64,000 nucleotides of DNA, taken from the NCBI GenBank assembly GCA_029237735.1, contig JAQZBU010000001.1:62001-126000 (forward strand). The letters are read 5' to 3'. The position numbers were made by a program, and so were the translations under genes. The DNA is from Ramlibacter sp. Lineage in GTDB: Bacteria; Pseudomonadota; Gammaproteobacteria; Burkholderiales; Burkholderiaceae_C. This document shows, one piece after another, positions 15,672 through 25,405 of this stretch. Positions within the stretch are counted from its first letter, which is position 1, and the number at the start of each line of letters is the position of its first letter. The notes beneath the pieces were generated by a model. It saw only the letters and a program-made list of their open reading frames with translations, ran no database searches and was not told the origin of the DNA.

Positions 15672-17919
15672 CCTGGTCCAGCGGCCGCCCGCGGGGCGCC
15701 AGCGTGGTCCTGCGGCGAAGGGCCGGCCGGCCGTGAAGCGCGCACCACGCGATCCCCTCAAGCTCCTGGGGCTTTCCGATCCAGCGCACGCGCTACTGGT
15801 GGCGCCCGCTCAATACATCGATTGCCGCCATCCCGTGACACGGGTGCCCGCGCACCTTGCAGGCGACCCGACCCCGCGCACCTTCATGCTGCGCTTTTCC
15901 GGAGAGGCATTCGGCCGCGATGACAAGAAGACCGCACTCTGGCAGGTTCCATCGCCGGAGGTGCCGCAGTTGGCAGACCTCGCTGGCAACAGCCTCTACA
16001 GGACCAGGAGCAGCCGGCTCACACTACTCGACGACGCCAACAATGAGGTGACAACCTGGGTCTTCGGCCTCCCGTCGGCCTGGGTCGACCTCAAGCCAGG
16101 TGACCAGGTCTGGGTGGTCGGCACCATCGAGCGGTTCGGCGCCGGACTGTCCCTGCAGATTCAGCACCGGCTACCCAGTCATGCCATCGGCTCGGTATGG
16201 GCGCGCTACGGCGGCCGCGCCGGAGTCATCACTGGCGAGCGGGTCGAACGGTGCGTTCGGGCCGCCCTGGTTTCCGCCGATTCCGTCGCCCGATGCGTCA
16301 CATGGATCTGCGAACAAACCGGTCGAAGCGAAGCCGACCTGATGGACGCATGCGTGTGCGCCGAGGGCTTCGATAGTGTTGGCCAGATGCTGCTGGCCAT
16401 GCATGCCGCGTCTTCAGCGCAGCAGGGCGAAGCAGCAGTCCGCGGCGCGCGGCGTTTGTCGGCCATCGCCATGGAGCACGCCGCGGCGCGCCGTCACAGC
16501 CGCGCCCCTTCGCAACAGGCGCCGATCGCCGTCGACCCGCGGGTGATGGAGCAGTTGATTTCATCAATGGCCGCTCAGGGCCGCGCCTTGACCTCGGACC
16601 AGCGGCGCGCCGCATTGCACATTGCGAGGCGTTTGACAGAGGAGCACCCGCTGTCCGCCCTCCTGAGCGGCGACGTGGGCACGGGCAAGACGCTGGCATT
16701 TCTGATTCCGGCGGTAGCGGCGCATCTTGCGGGCGCACAGGTGGCGATCGTCGCACCGTTGCGCCTGCTGGCCGACCAGCTTGCGCGCGAGCTGGTCGAG
16801 CGCTTCGGGCGTTTTGTTACCGCAGTGCAGCGGGTAGAGTCAGGCGGCAGCATCAACGACCCCCGAGCCATCCTCGTAGGCACGCAGGGCCTGTTGAACG
16901 CCGCTCAGCGCGTGGGGTACCTTCCGAACTTCCTCATCTTCGATGAGCAGCATCGGCTCTCGGCCGAACAACGCGAGGCCTGCGTTGCGGCGCGGACGCA
17001 CACCCTTGAAGTGTCTGCCACCCCCATCCCACGAACCCTCGCGGCGTCGATCTACGCGAGCATCGAGCAGCTCCAACTGGCGGAGAGCCCCGTCAAGAAA
17101 GCGATCTCGTCGGCGATCATCGGTATTGGCGAGAAACAGCTCGTGCTGTCGGCACTGCGCGGCGCCTTGGCGCGCGGCGAACGCTGCGCCGTCATCTACC
17201 CGCGGGTCGACCCAGCCGAAGGGACGCCCGCGCACGAGTGCGTCACCGGCGCCTTCGCTTCGTTTCGCAACGCTTTCCCTCAAGACGCGGTGATGATCCA
17301 CGGCGACCTGCCTCAGGCGGAGATCGATGCCAACCTGGAGATGTTTCGCGGTGGCCAACGGCGCTTGGCAATCGCCTCCTCCATCCTGGAGGTCGGCATC
17401 GACGTGCCATCCATTTCCGTGATGGTCGTCCGGGACGCCGACAGTTTCGGCATGAGCCAGCTCCACCAGATGCGTGGTCGCCTCGCGCGCAACGGCGGCG
17501 CGGGCCAGTTCTTCATGGTGGTCGACGACCCGGACAGCCTTCCGGAGGACACGCTCAAGCGGCTGCAGAGCGTGCGCGCAACGTTGGACGGCTTCGCCAT
17601 CGCGGAGCAGGATTTGCTCCTTCGCGGTTTCGGAGAGTTGGACGGCGCGGCGCAGTCCGGATCGTCCGACACGCTTTTCAAGCTGGTCAAGCTCACCGCG
17701 CGCGACTTCCTGGGCAAACAGATCGACCAACGTCAGCATCAGCAGCAAGCTCAAAAGGCGCCGAGTACTGCGCGACGACAACCTCCTGCTGCTGCGAGCA
17801 CGCCATGGAGGGTTCCCGCCTCAATGCGCCGGTCCACGCCGGCAAGCACCCCACCGGCGTCCCCGGGTCACCTGGATGCTCCGGCGGCAGATCCGGGCGG
17901 CCAGTGCAAACTCTTCTAG
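15649..17919 (+). CDS. RecG-like superfamily 2 DNA helicase (756 aa)
   Basis: The start ATG at 15649 has an AGGAG site. An N-terminal region of about 290 residues includes an OB-fold-like segment (about 120-175). The helicase core has Walker A G-D-V-G-T-G-K-T (341-348), the RecG-type D-E-Q-H box (432-435), S-A-T-P-I-P-R-T-L (456-464) and motif VI Q-L-H-Q-M-R-G-R-L-A-R (about 604-614). RecG remodels forks and R-loops. This version has a disordered Pro/Ala tail (about 705-756) and a diverged N-terminus, so it is a plasmid-specific homologue rather than the housekeeping gene. It is 86 bp upstream of the SMC-like ATPase on the same strand, probably in one operon. Confidence 0.85.
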   Translation: MALVGKADLVQRPPAGRQRGPAAKGRPAVKRAPRDPLKLLGLSDPAHALLVAPAQYIDCRHPVTRVPAHLAGDPTPRTFMLRFSGEAFGRDDKKTALWQVPSPEVPQLADLAGNSLYRTRSSRLTLLDDANNEVTTWVFGLPSAWVDLKPGDQVWVVGTIERFGAGLSLQIQHRLPSHAIGSVWARYGGRAGVITGERVERCVRAALVSADSVARCVTWICEQTGRSEADLMDACVCAEGFDSVGQMLLAMHAASSAQQGEAAVRGARRLSAIAMEHAAARRHSRAPSQQAPIAVDPRVMEQLISSMAAQGRALTSDQRRAALHIARRLTEEHPLSALLSGDVGTGKTLAFLIPAVAAHLAGAQVAIVAPLRLLADQLARELVERFGRFVTAVQRVESGGSINDPRAILVGTQGLLNAAQRVGYLPNFLIFDEQHRLSAEQREACVAARTHTLEVSATPIPRTLAASIYASIEQLQLAESPVKKAISSAIIGIGEKQLVLSALRGALARGERCAVIYPRVDPAEGTPAHECVTGAFASFRNAFPQDAVMIHGDLPQAEIDANLEMFRGGQRRLAIASSILEVGIDVPSISVMVVRDADSFGMSQLHQMRGRLARNGGAGQFFMVVDDPDSLPEDTLKRLQSVRATLDGFAIAEQDLLLRGFGELDGAAQSGSSDTLFKLVKLTARDFLGKQIDQRQHQQQAQKAPSTARRQPPAAASTPWRVPASMRRSTPASTPPASPGHLDAPAADPGGQCKLF

Positions 17920-18005
17920 GCGCGCATGGGCGTTCGATCGTCGCGCGTCCGCTGACGGGCCGCCCCCAGCCCTGACAATGGAGCACAGAGAATTGAGGGA
18001 ACCCT

Positions 18006-21000
18006 ATGCCGCACCAGCTACGCCGAATCATCGGCATTAACCTCCGGAATCCGAAGAGCGACTTGCCGTCGCTCCACATTGCGGAGCTGAACCCGCGCGG
18101 CGGGATCATTGCCGCGGGCGAGAACGGCGTCGGCAAGACGACTTTCCTGCGCCTGCTGCCGCTTTTCTATGGAGCGACCCCCACGCAGATCCTGCGCGGG
18201 ACGGGGCTGGTGTCGCTGGTGAAGCACACCCTGCCCGACCCGAGCAGCGCGGTGGCCTACGAATACGAGCGTCACACCGAGGAGGAGGTGCGCTGCGTGG
18301 TGATGCACTGTCACCCCGACAAGGACGCGCCCCAGTTCATGATCGTCGAGGGGCCGTTCGAGCAGCGCTTCTTCGTCGACGAGCAAGGCGAGTTCGTGCG
18401 CCGCGAGGAGTTCAAAGCCCGCGTGGAGGCTATGGGATTCGCCGTATCGCGCATCTTGTCGCTGAGCGAATGGCGCGCGGTGGTGTTGAAGGAAGGGGCC
18501 CAAACCAAGGACAGCGCCCAGCTGCGCGATCTCGCCCATGTGCACTCGCTGGGCCCCAAATCGCTGCACGGCCTCGACCAGATCGCGGCCAGCATGGCCA
18601 ACGAGAGACTCTCGTTTCGCGACCTCCAGAACATCGTCTTGGACCGGGTAATGGACAGCCGCGGCGAGGACGCGCCCAAGCAGAATACGCGCGAGCTGAA
18701 ACAAAGCCGAGAGGCGGTCACCGGTTGGCTGGAGAACCGGGAACACCTGGTGCGGCTTCGCGACCGGCGGCCGGATGCGCGGAAACTGCGCGAGATGTGC
18801 GAGGTCATTCGCACCAACCATCACCAACTGTGCGCGATACACGCCGCGGTGAAGGAGTTGCTGTTGCAGATGGAGGACGATGCGCGGGCATTGACGCGGC
18901 GCCAGCCCGCCTTGCGTGAAGAGTTCAGCGCATTTGCCGAGGACCAGAAGGAAGTAATCGCAGGACTGAAGGGCGCTGAAGACGAGGCACTCGTCACATT
19001 CCGCGATTTCCAGGAAGTCGTCTCAAGCACCGCGGCGCGTTTGAAGGAGTTCAACGCCATGGGGGTCGAGGCGATGGCCACTGCTCAGGATGGCGAGTCC
19101 GCGCTGCAACGCCAGCGACAGGACGCCGAGCAGGAGCGCAACACCCTGAACGAAGCTGCCGGCGGAGTTGCCGTCACCCACGAGGCAAAGGTGCGTCGGA
19201 TAGAAGCGTCCTTCGCTACGGAGTCGGGCCGGATCAGCGCCGACCGCGTCACCCTCGCCGATGACTCCGCGCAGCGGCAGGAGCGAATCCGGATCAAGGA
19301 AAACGCTGCATTGACGGACCTGGCGCCGCCGGCGCGCTTGTCTCAGCTGCCGGCCGCGCGCGCAAAGGCGACGACGACGCTCGCGGAACTGCGATACGAA
19401 CAACGCCACCCACTGCCTGACGCCAAGGCGGCGGCGGCCGTCACCGATGCCGAGGGGCGCGCAGCAGTCGCGCGCCAGGAGCGCGATGAGGCCGAGAACT
19501 CGCGCCGGGCGGCGGACAAAGAGGCCGCCACGGCTCGCCAGCAGCACGATGACGGGCTGACGCGCCTGGCTCAGGCCCAGTCTGCCGCAGCCGCGGCGCG
19601 CGCCACGATCGACGCGATCCAGGCGCAGATGACACCGCCCAAGGGCTCCTTGCTCGAGTACTTGCGCAGTCAGCCTGCCGAGACATGGGCCGCCGCCTCG
19701 CGCGTGCTGGACCTGAACGTCACTTTGCGCACAGATCTCGCCCCGGACATGTTCGATGTGGGGCAGGGCCTTGTGACGGCCGAGTCCAGCCTTATGGTGG
19801 GAAGCCTCCAACTGGACGTCCGCCAGGTACCGGTGCCGGGATGGGTGGACATGCAGGAGTTGCGAACTCGCCTCGCCAAAGCCCAGTCGGAGCTGGGCAC
19901 GGTCAACAAACAGGAATCGGACGCGAGGTCCGAGTCCGGTCGCCTGCTCGGTGCGTTCGAACAGGCGATCGAGAATGCCAGCCGCGCGGCGGCGCATTCG
20001 GAATTGGCGAGGGAAGCGGTCGTCCGCGCCGAAAGCGACCTACGCTCGGCCAAGTCAGCCGCCGGCGACCAGGTGGCCGAGCGCGTGAAGGTGCTGCGCG
20101 GGTTGATCGAGGCTGCGCAGGCCGCGCTGACCGCCCTGGACGACGAGGAGAACGCGTTGCGCCAGCAGGCGCAGCAGGCGATCGCCTCCATCCGCGCAGG
20201 TTTCGAGAACATGAGACTGGCGGCGACGGCCGACCTGGCGGCGGCGACGCAGCGCCTGAACCAAGAGGCCGATGCGGTCGCACAACGCCGCAAAAAAGCC
20301 CTCGCCGAAGCCGAAGCCGAGCGCGACACCGAGTTGGCCGCCGCGGGCGTGGACCCAGCCCGGGTGCAGAAGCTGACCGAAGAGCTCGCCGCGCTGGCCA
20401 AATCCCTGGACGGCATTTCGCGCAACCGGCACCACGTCAAGGCGTGGCGCGAGTTCCAAGTGGGACTGCTGCCGGCGCTGCCGGCGAACAAGATCAAGCT
20501 GGAACAGGCGAGCCAGGCGCTGGCCGCCGCCCGCGACGCCCACAATGTCGCAACCGAGGCACTCGCCTCGCGGGCCCGCGCCGTGGACGAAGACGTGTCG
20601 GGCATCGAAACGTCCCTGTCCGCTCTCGCCACCCAGCGCGGACAACTGCAGACGCTCCTCGATCAGGGGCTGGATAGCTTTGTAGGCCCAGTCACCAAGA
20701 AACTGTCGCGGCAGTGGACGCCTGAGGAGATCATCGCCGCCGTCGAATCCGCACGCATGGAGATCTACCGCAAGACCGAGGAGGTGAACAACCTGCGCCG
20801 GTCGCTGCGCAACGTGATGACCCAGGTGCCGGGCTCCGTCGACGACTGGGTCACCGAGCTGGACAAGCAGATCGCCGCGAACCCGGAGCAGGTCTTGGTC
20901 CACCAGGAGGCGTGCAACCGCGCCGATGAGATCGCCCGCTGGTTCGAGACCGAGTATGGGCAGCCCGTCATGGCGCTGAACGACTCGTTGGCGCGCTTCC

Positions 21001-21707
21001 TGGACCTGGCCGGGAACTTCGTCCGTTCGCTCGAAGGGTTCGACCGGCGCATCAGCCACTTCAACCGCGAGCTGCAGGGCGCGCTGCGCAACATCGCGCA
21101 CTTCGAGCGCTTCGGCGACCTCTCGGTTGTGATCAAGTCGTCGGTGAACCAGATCGGCTACCTGCAGGTGCTTCGGGAGATGCAGCTGCTGTCCGACAGC
21201 CGACATTCGACCCTGCGTTCTTCGTCCGCGGCCATGGCGCGGGATTTCGAGCTGCCTTCCGACGAAGTCGTGGGCCTGATCCGCAGCTTCCGGGACATGC
21301 TGCAGCGCGAGGGAGGCGTGCGGGTCAACCTGGCCGACCAGGTGCAAATCGAGTGCTCCCTCACGATCGATTCGAAAAGCGTCGTCATTACCAATGAGGA
21401 CGAGTTCCGGGCCCGGGCCTCGAACGGCAACAATGCCGTCATCATGGCGCTGTTCCTCCTCGGCTTCGCCGCGATGGTTCGGCAGGACGCGCCGGTGCGC
21501 CTGACCTGGGTGACGGACGAGATCTCGCGCGTGGACGGCAGGAACCTCGCCGCGTTCCTCCAGACGCTGCAGACCAATTCGATCGACGTCATCAGCGCGG
21601 CGCCGAGTGGCGATCCTTCGATCCTCGCGCTGTTCGCGCGCAGGTGCATCTTCGAGAACACCGGTGCTATCCGCACCCACCAGCCAAGGGAGGCCGTCCA
21701 TGTATAG
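18006..21707 (+). CDS. jetC: Wadjet JetC / MksB-like SMC ATPase (1233 aa)
   Basis: The start ATG at 18006 has a GAGGGA site. The N-terminal ATPase half has Walker A G-E-N-G-V-G-K-T-T (38-46). Long Ala/Glu/Arg/Gln-rich coiled-coil arms (about 270-520 and 620-900) flank a central hinge-like region (about 540-610). The C-terminal half has the ABC-signature-like S-N-G-N-N (1139-1143) and Walker B ending in D-E (1171-1172). This is the layout of MukB/MksB/JetC condensin-like ATPases, which extrude DNA loops; in Wadjet systems they direct cleavage of smaller circular plasmids. Overlapping jetB, jetA and jetD genes follow. The other reading, a plain MksB chromosome condensin, is less likely because of the downstream nuclease gene. 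Confidence 0.88.
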   Translation: MPHQLRRIIGINLRNPKSDLPSLHIAELNPRGGIIAAGENGVGKTTFLRLLPLFYGATPTQILRGTGLVSLVKHTLPDPSSAVAYEYERHTEEEVRCVVMHCHPDKDAPQFMIVEGPFEQRFFVDEQGEFVRREEFKARVEAMGFAVSRILSLSEWRAVVLKEGAQTKDSAQLRDLAHVHSLGPKSLHGLDQIAASMANERLSFRDLQNIVLDRVMDSRGEDAPKQNTRELKQSREAVTGWLENREHLVRLRDRRPDARKLREMCEVIRTNHHQLCAIHAAVKELLLQMEDDARALTRRQPALREEFSAFAEDQKEVIAGLKGAEDEALVTFRDFQEVVSSTAARLKEFNAMGVEAMATAQDGESALQRQRQDAEQERNTLNEAAGGVAVTHEAKVRRIEASFATESGRISADRVTLADDSAQRQERIRIKENAALTDLAPPARLSQLPAARAKATTTLAELRYEQRHPLPDAKAAAAVTDAEGRAAVARQERDEAENSRRAADKEAATARQQHDDGLTRLAQAQSAAAAARATIDAIQAQMTPPKGSLLEYLRSQPAETWAAASRVLDLNVTLRTDLAPDMFDVGQGLVTAESSLMVGSLQLDVRQVPVPGWVDMQELRTRLAKAQSELGTVNKQESDARSESGRLLGAFEQAIENASRAAAHSELAREAVVRAESDLRSAKSAAGDQVAERVKVLRGLIEAAQAALTALDDEENALRQQAQQAIASIRAGFENMRLAATADLAAATQRLNQEADAVAQRRKKALAEAEAERDTELAAAGVDPARVQKLTEELAALAKSLDGISRNRHHVKAWREFQVGLLPALPANKIKLEQASQALAAARDAHNVATEALASRARAVDEDVSGIETSLSALATQRGQLQTLLDQGLDSFVGPVTKKLSRQWTPEEIIAAVESARMEIYRKTEEVNNLRRSLRNVMTQVPGSVDDWVTELDKQIAANPEQVLVHQEACNRADEIARWFETEYGQPVMALNDSLARFLDLAGNFVRSLEGFDRRISHFNRELQGALRNIAHFERFGDLSVVIKSSVNQIGYLQVLREMQLLSDSRHSTLRSSSAAMARDFELPSDEVVGLIRSFRDMLQREGGVRVNLADQVQIECSLTIDSKSVVITNEDEFRARASNGNNAVIMALFLLGFAAMVRQDAPVRLTWVTDEISRVDGRNLAAFLQTLQTNSIDVISAAPSGDPSILALFARRCIFENTGAIRTHQPREAVHV

Positions 21708-22353
21708 CCTGAGCTCCGCGCTGAAGCGCCTGGCCGAGGGCGAATTCGTCTGCGCCGTCGCCTACCCCGACGAATTCGCGGCCCTGCAGGACGCCGCTGG
21801 CCGCGCGCAGGCGGAGACGTGGCTGGAAGCCATCGGCTACCGCCTGGCGAGGCTTTCAGACGAAGGCGCCTTCTTCATGGCGCACGGCACCGTCACCACG
21901 GACGTGCGCGCCAAGGTGCGCGAAGAACTGCGCACCATCCGTGATCGCCTGCAGCCCGCCGTCGAGTTCCTGGAAACCCTGCGGCAGGCCCAGGGCCGAA
22001 GCCCCCAGCTGCAGCCCGGCGACACATTCTGGGAATCAGAAATCGTGGAAGCAGTGCGCGGCAACGTAATGCTCGAGCGGCGGATGAACGAGATGCGAGA
22101 CGTCCACGGGGCACGGGTGAGCGAAGCCGCCGTCGACCGGGTCAAGCGGATCCTGGCGCTGCTGGAGCAGAGCGGCTACCTGAAGGAAACGAATCCGAAC
22201 CACAAGGCCTTTCAGGTGACCGGCAAGGTGTTGTACGTGTACCAGCTGCTGGCCTTCGTCAACGAAAACACGCCACACCTGGCGGACAGCTCCGTGGTCG
22301 ACCAGGTGGACGCGCAACCCGACCTGCTGGCCCCGCCCGCGGCCCCCGTATGA
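21700..22353 (+). CDS. jetB: Wadjet JetB / MksE-like winged-helix subunit (217 aa)
   Basis: I chose the ATG at 21700, which overlaps the jetC stop by 8 bases and has a strong AAGGGAGG site at 21686-21693. The protein has an N-terminal helical region, a middle helix rich in Arg/Glu, and a C-terminal winged-helix-like part ending in an acidic, Pro-rich tail. Size and position match MksE/JetB, the KITE-type subunit that bridges kleisin and ATPase. It acts only as part of the complex with the flanking gene products. Confidence 0.75.
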   Translation: MYSLSSALKRLAEGEFVCAVAYPDEFAALQDAAGRAQAETWLEAIGYRLARLSDEGAFFMAHGTVTTDVRAKVREELRTIRDRLQPAVEFLETLRQAQGRSPQLQPGDTFWESEIVEAVRGNVMLERRMNEMRDVHGARVSEAAVDRVKRILALLEQSGYLKETNPNHKAFQVTGKVLYVYQLLAFVNENTPHLADSSVVDQVDAQPDLLAPPAAPV

Positions 22354-23588
22354 GCGCTGGGCCCATCAAGGACGCGATGAGCGCCCTAAACCGCCACTCC
22401 GATGTGGTGGAGCTGGCGCTGCAAGGCGTGGTGTCCGTGGACGCCGACGTCAGCAAGTCGTCGATCGCCGGGCTGCGCCAGGCCAGCGCGTTGCGCGCGG
22501 CCGGCCACGACGGCTTCCGGCTGCACCCGAGGCTTCGCGACTACCTGTATGACCACCTTCAGATGTTCCCGGCCTACCAGAGCCTGACGGAGGTGGGGTC
22601 CCGCATCGCGCAGCTGCAGGCGCTGTGGAGCGAACTGGAGATGACCCGCCGCGAAGGCGATCGCGAGACGCTCGCCTCGCTCAACGATTCGCTGGTCTCC
22701 GCTGTCTACGACATCGCCGACTCCATCGAGCGGAACCTCCAGTTCATGTCGGGCCTGTTGTCCACGAAGTACGGCAACGTGAAGTCGCTGGCCGCCAAGG
22801 TTTCGCAGAACCGCTTCTATCAGCGGCAGATGGAAGTGCTGGCGATCGACGTAAACCGGCTTGAGAAGGCCGCAAGCAAGATCGAGCAAGAAGCGGAGAC
22901 CCGCCGCATGCCCGTGATGGCGCACCTGCTGCGCACCGCGCTGCTGGAGAGATCGATGCTGTGGCAGCACGCTCTCTCCGAAATGACCAACGTCATCCGA
23001 CGCGAGTTGTTCCAGACGCGCCAGATGCATCAAGCCATGCGGCACCTTGCGCGGGCTGACGCGTTCTTGCGGCAGCAACCTTCCTGGAAGGGCTTCGAGG
23101 CCGAACTTCCCGAGAAGATTCCCGACTTCTTGCTCAAGGCCGCATTGCCGCGGCTGGTCGCGCATATCGAGCCTTTCGATCCCGAGCCGGACGTGCGGCG
23201 CGAGCTCGAAGCCTTGGCGCGCGCGCTGCCGCCTCGGCAGACGAGCAAAGCCGAGCAAGCCCCGCCCAAGCGGCTCAAGCTAGTCGTGGACGAGCCCAAA
23301 GAGGAAGTCGAACCCGCGCTCGCGCAAGCCCAGAAAGCCCTGGCCGACCAGGTGTCGGCATCTCGCTCGCCCGACGGTGTGAGCTTGCTGCAGTGGCGGG
23401 AAACCAGCGACGCGGCGCTCGAGCTGGAGGCTGGCGTCTGGCTGGTGTTCGCGATCATGGCGCTGCGCGGACGAGGGCTGCACGTTCGGCTGCTCATGAA
23501 TGGCGCTCGCCCCGGAGAGATCGAGAGTCAGACCTTCTATGACGCGCTCGCGTATGCGCGCGACCCGCTGCTGGGCCCTGCCCCATGA
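22350..23588 (+). CDS. jetA: Wadjet JetA / MksF-like kleisin (412 aa)
   Basis: The ATG overlaps the jetB stop (ATGA). The protein begins with a winged-helix-like region (about residues 15-75) and continues with long Glu/Arg/Leu helices (about 80-230). A disordered Lys/Pro/Glu linker (about 290-325) and a second small folded region at the C-terminus (about 335-400) follow. This arrangement fits the kleisin MksF/JetA, which closes the SMC ring through its two ends. In known Wadjet operons jetA is usually first; here it is third, so the order is unusual. Identification relies on architecture and context. Confidence 0.75.
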   Translation: MSAGPIKDAMSALNRHSDVVELALQGVVSVDADVSKSSIAGLRQASALRAAGHDGFRLHPRLRDYLYDHLQMFPAYQSLTEVGSRIAQLQALWSELEMTRREGDRETLASLNDSLVSAVYDIADSIERNLQFMSGLLSTKYGNVKSLAAKVSQNRFYQRQMEVLAIDVNRLEKAASKIEQEAETRRMPVMAHLLRTALLERSMLWQHALSEMTNVIRRELFQTRQMHQAMRHLARADAFLRQQPSWKGFEAELPEKIPDFLLKAALPRLVAHIEPFDPEPDVRRELEALARALPPRQTSKAEQAPPKRLKLVVDEPKEEVEPALAQAQKALADQVSASRSPDGVSLLQWRETSDAALELEAGVWLVFAIMALRGRGLHVRLLMNGARPGEIESQTFYDALAYARDPLLGPAP

Positions 23589-24388
23589 CGCCGAGGCAGC
23601 TCCATTTCCTGCAGCGGCTGGTCGCGCAAAAGCCGGCCGAGCGCCGCAATGAAGGCACGGCCGCGGAGATGGCTGTCCACGAGGGCGTCGGCCGCCGCGA
23701 CCGGTCCCGCATCCAGTACGCCGCAGCGGACTTCGTGAAAGCCCAGAACATTCTCATCACGCGCGGTTATCCGGTGGAGGCGCCGGCCAGCGGATTCACG
23801 CGCAGCTCCGCGCCGGCGGGCGGCTCGGAAAAGACCGGTGCGCGGGCCGTGAGCCAGGACCTGGTCGCCGCCGTTCCGCTGAACATGGCGTTCCAACTGC
23901 CGCCCGGCACCAACTTCGTGGCGATGGCTTGGCAAGATGCCGTGAAACTCCCATTCAGCGCCGTGCTCCTGTGCGAGAACCTTGAGGCGCTACGCGACAT
24001 TCGGTCGTACGCGTGGCTGGATGGATTTGTTCGAGGACGGCCGACCCTCGCCGTGTTCCGCGGCGCGCCGGGATACTTTCGCACCGATGCTCCGGCGGCT
24101 TTGCTGCGCGCGACCGACGCGCCGGTCCTGGGATTCTTCGACCTGGATCCGCAGGGGCTTTGCTTCGCCGCCGGAACACTGCGGCTCGAGGCCTTGCTGC
24201 TTCCGCCTGTGGACGTGCTCGAGCAGCGCCTCCTGCAATTGAAACGCCGCCACCTGTTTACGCAACAATTCCAGAAAGCCCAAGCCCAGCTCGAGCAGTT
24301 GCCCGAAGGGCAGCTTCGAGACCTTTGGCAGCTGCTGAAGCGCCATTCGCTGGGCCTGGACCAGGAAGGGTTTCCGCGGGAACTTTAG
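23585..24388 (+). CDS. jetD: Wadjet JetD / MksG-like Toprim nuclease (267 aa)
   Basis: The ATG overlaps the jetA stop (ATGA). An N-terminal DNA-binding-like part (about residues 1-68) precedes a Toprim-like domain. Its predicted catalytic glutamate lies in L-L-C-E-N-L-E (E131), and the metal-binding pair is F-F-D-L-D-P-Q-G (D186, D188). JetD is the topoisomerase-VI-like nuclease of Wadjet that cuts the looped circular DNA. At 267 residues this is shorter than canonical JetD (about 380-400). An orphan paralogue lies at 36087-37010. Confidence 0.8.
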   Translation: MTPRQLHFLQRLVAQKPAERRNEGTAAEMAVHEGVGRRDRSRIQYAAADFVKAQNILITRGYPVEAPASGFTRSSAPAGGSEKTGARAVSQDLVAAVPLNMAFQLPPGTNFVAMAWQDAVKLPFSAVLLCENLEALRDIRSYAWLDGFVRGRPTLAVFRGAPGYFRTDAPAALLRATDAPVLGFFDLDPQGLCFAAGTLRLEALLLPPVDVLEQRLLQLKRRHLFTQQFQKAQAQLEQLPEGQLRDLWQLLKRHSLGLDQEGFPREL

Positions 24389-24427
24389 CCCCGCGGGAGC
24401 TCTGTGCAGGACCCGTGCGAGGACGGC

Positions 24428-25405
24428 TCAGCCGAACCGCGGCGCGTGCGCCGGTGTCTCTTGCGCCTCCTCCAGAGGAACGGCCCCCGGGTCCCGCAGC
24501 CGTTCCCGTATCGCGGGCACCGCGGCGACAAATCGTCCCCAAGCGTCAAAATCAACACCGCCCGCCGGGCCGCTCGTCCACCAATTCACATTGGGCAGCG
24601 CGTGCACCTCGAGCTGCGCGCGGAATCCTTCCTGCATCAGCCTCCAGCGCGTCGCCCATGGACTCGCATCACCTACTGCAATGGCATGCGCGCAGCCTTG
24701 TGTGAGCTCCAGGAGCTGCGCTAGCTCGCCTTGCTCCTGCGGCAGCTGCAGGGTACGGAGCTCAACGCCGCGCTCGGCGGCGCCGACGAGATCCGATGCC
24801 GTTTTCTCCATCAGGCCCGAGCGTCCCTTGCGGGCCCAGCCCGAGTGGATCGTGCTGCGCGCCTTGGCCAGTCCTTCGGCAATCCGCTGCGGCTCGACGT
24901 AGAGCACTTCCAGCACGCCCAGCAGCGCGTACGCCTTCGGGCTGGCGCGCAGGCCGCCGATCGTGACATGAAGGCTGTGCCGGCGGTCTCGAGGCAGAAC
25001 CCCCGCCTCGGTCAGCAGGCGCACCTGCTCCACGAGCAAGCCCACGCTTCGCACCGGTGCGAAGGAAAATTCCCAATACCGATCCGCTCCCCTGGGCACA
25101 CCGCATTCGACGGTAAGTGCCAGGCGCCGGCGAAGAGTAACCTCTGCGGCCGCGCACTCGGTGGAGAAAGCATGCAATTCATGGGCTTCCATGTCACGCA
25201 ACGGGCGCCTGTCCAGCCCGTAGCTGCGCCACAGGCCCGGAAAGTAGGAGGAGAAGGGGACCTCCACCTCGATGCCGATCGTGGGCAGCGTGTCAGGCAC
25301 CCCCTCGTCGCGCAGCACGGTGGCGCACGTGACCAGGTTGAACGCAGCCGCGAGCCGCTGGCACACAAGTACCCCGTTGTCGTCGAGCGCTCGGCCTTCG
25401 TTCAC
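24428..25405 (-). CDS. possible amidoligase-like protein (325 aa)
   Basis: Starts at a GTG that overlaps the end of no upstream gene but whose GTGA is shared with the stop side of its neighbour at 25402. Residues 42-48 read T-I-G-I-E-V-E and a later segment reads Y-W-E-F-S-F-A-P, followed by H-S-L-H-V-T-I-G-G. The spacing of G-x-E-x-E, W-E-F and H-x-H-like motifs recalls the glutamine-synthetase-fold amidoligases found in phages and mobile elements. I see this only by pattern. There is no signal peptide. The C-terminus is H-A-P-R-F-G, close to the shared Pro-Arg tail. If correct, it would ligate carboxylates to amines on an unknown substrate. Confidence 0.5.
   Translation of the reverse strand: MNEGRALDDNGVLVCQRLAAAFNLVTCATVLRDEGVPDTLPTIGIEVEVPFSSYFPGLWRSYGLDRRPLRDMEAHELHAFSTECAAAEVTLRRRLALTVECGVPRGADRYWEFSFAPVRSVGLLVEQVRLLTEAGVLPRDRRHSLHVTIGGLRASPKAYALLGVLEVLYVEPQRIAEGLAKARSTIHSGWARKGRSGLMEKTASDLVGAAERGVELRTLQLPQEQGELAQLLELTQGCAHAIAVGDASPWATRWRLMQEGFRAQLEVHALPNVNWWTSGPAGGVDFDAWGRFVAAVPAIRERLRDPGAVPLEEAQETPAHAPRFG

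Noticed and set aside
20055-21701. Minus-strand 548-aa frame
   Set aside because: It is antisense to the well-supported JetC C-terminal ATPase half and is His/Val/Arg-rich without motifs.
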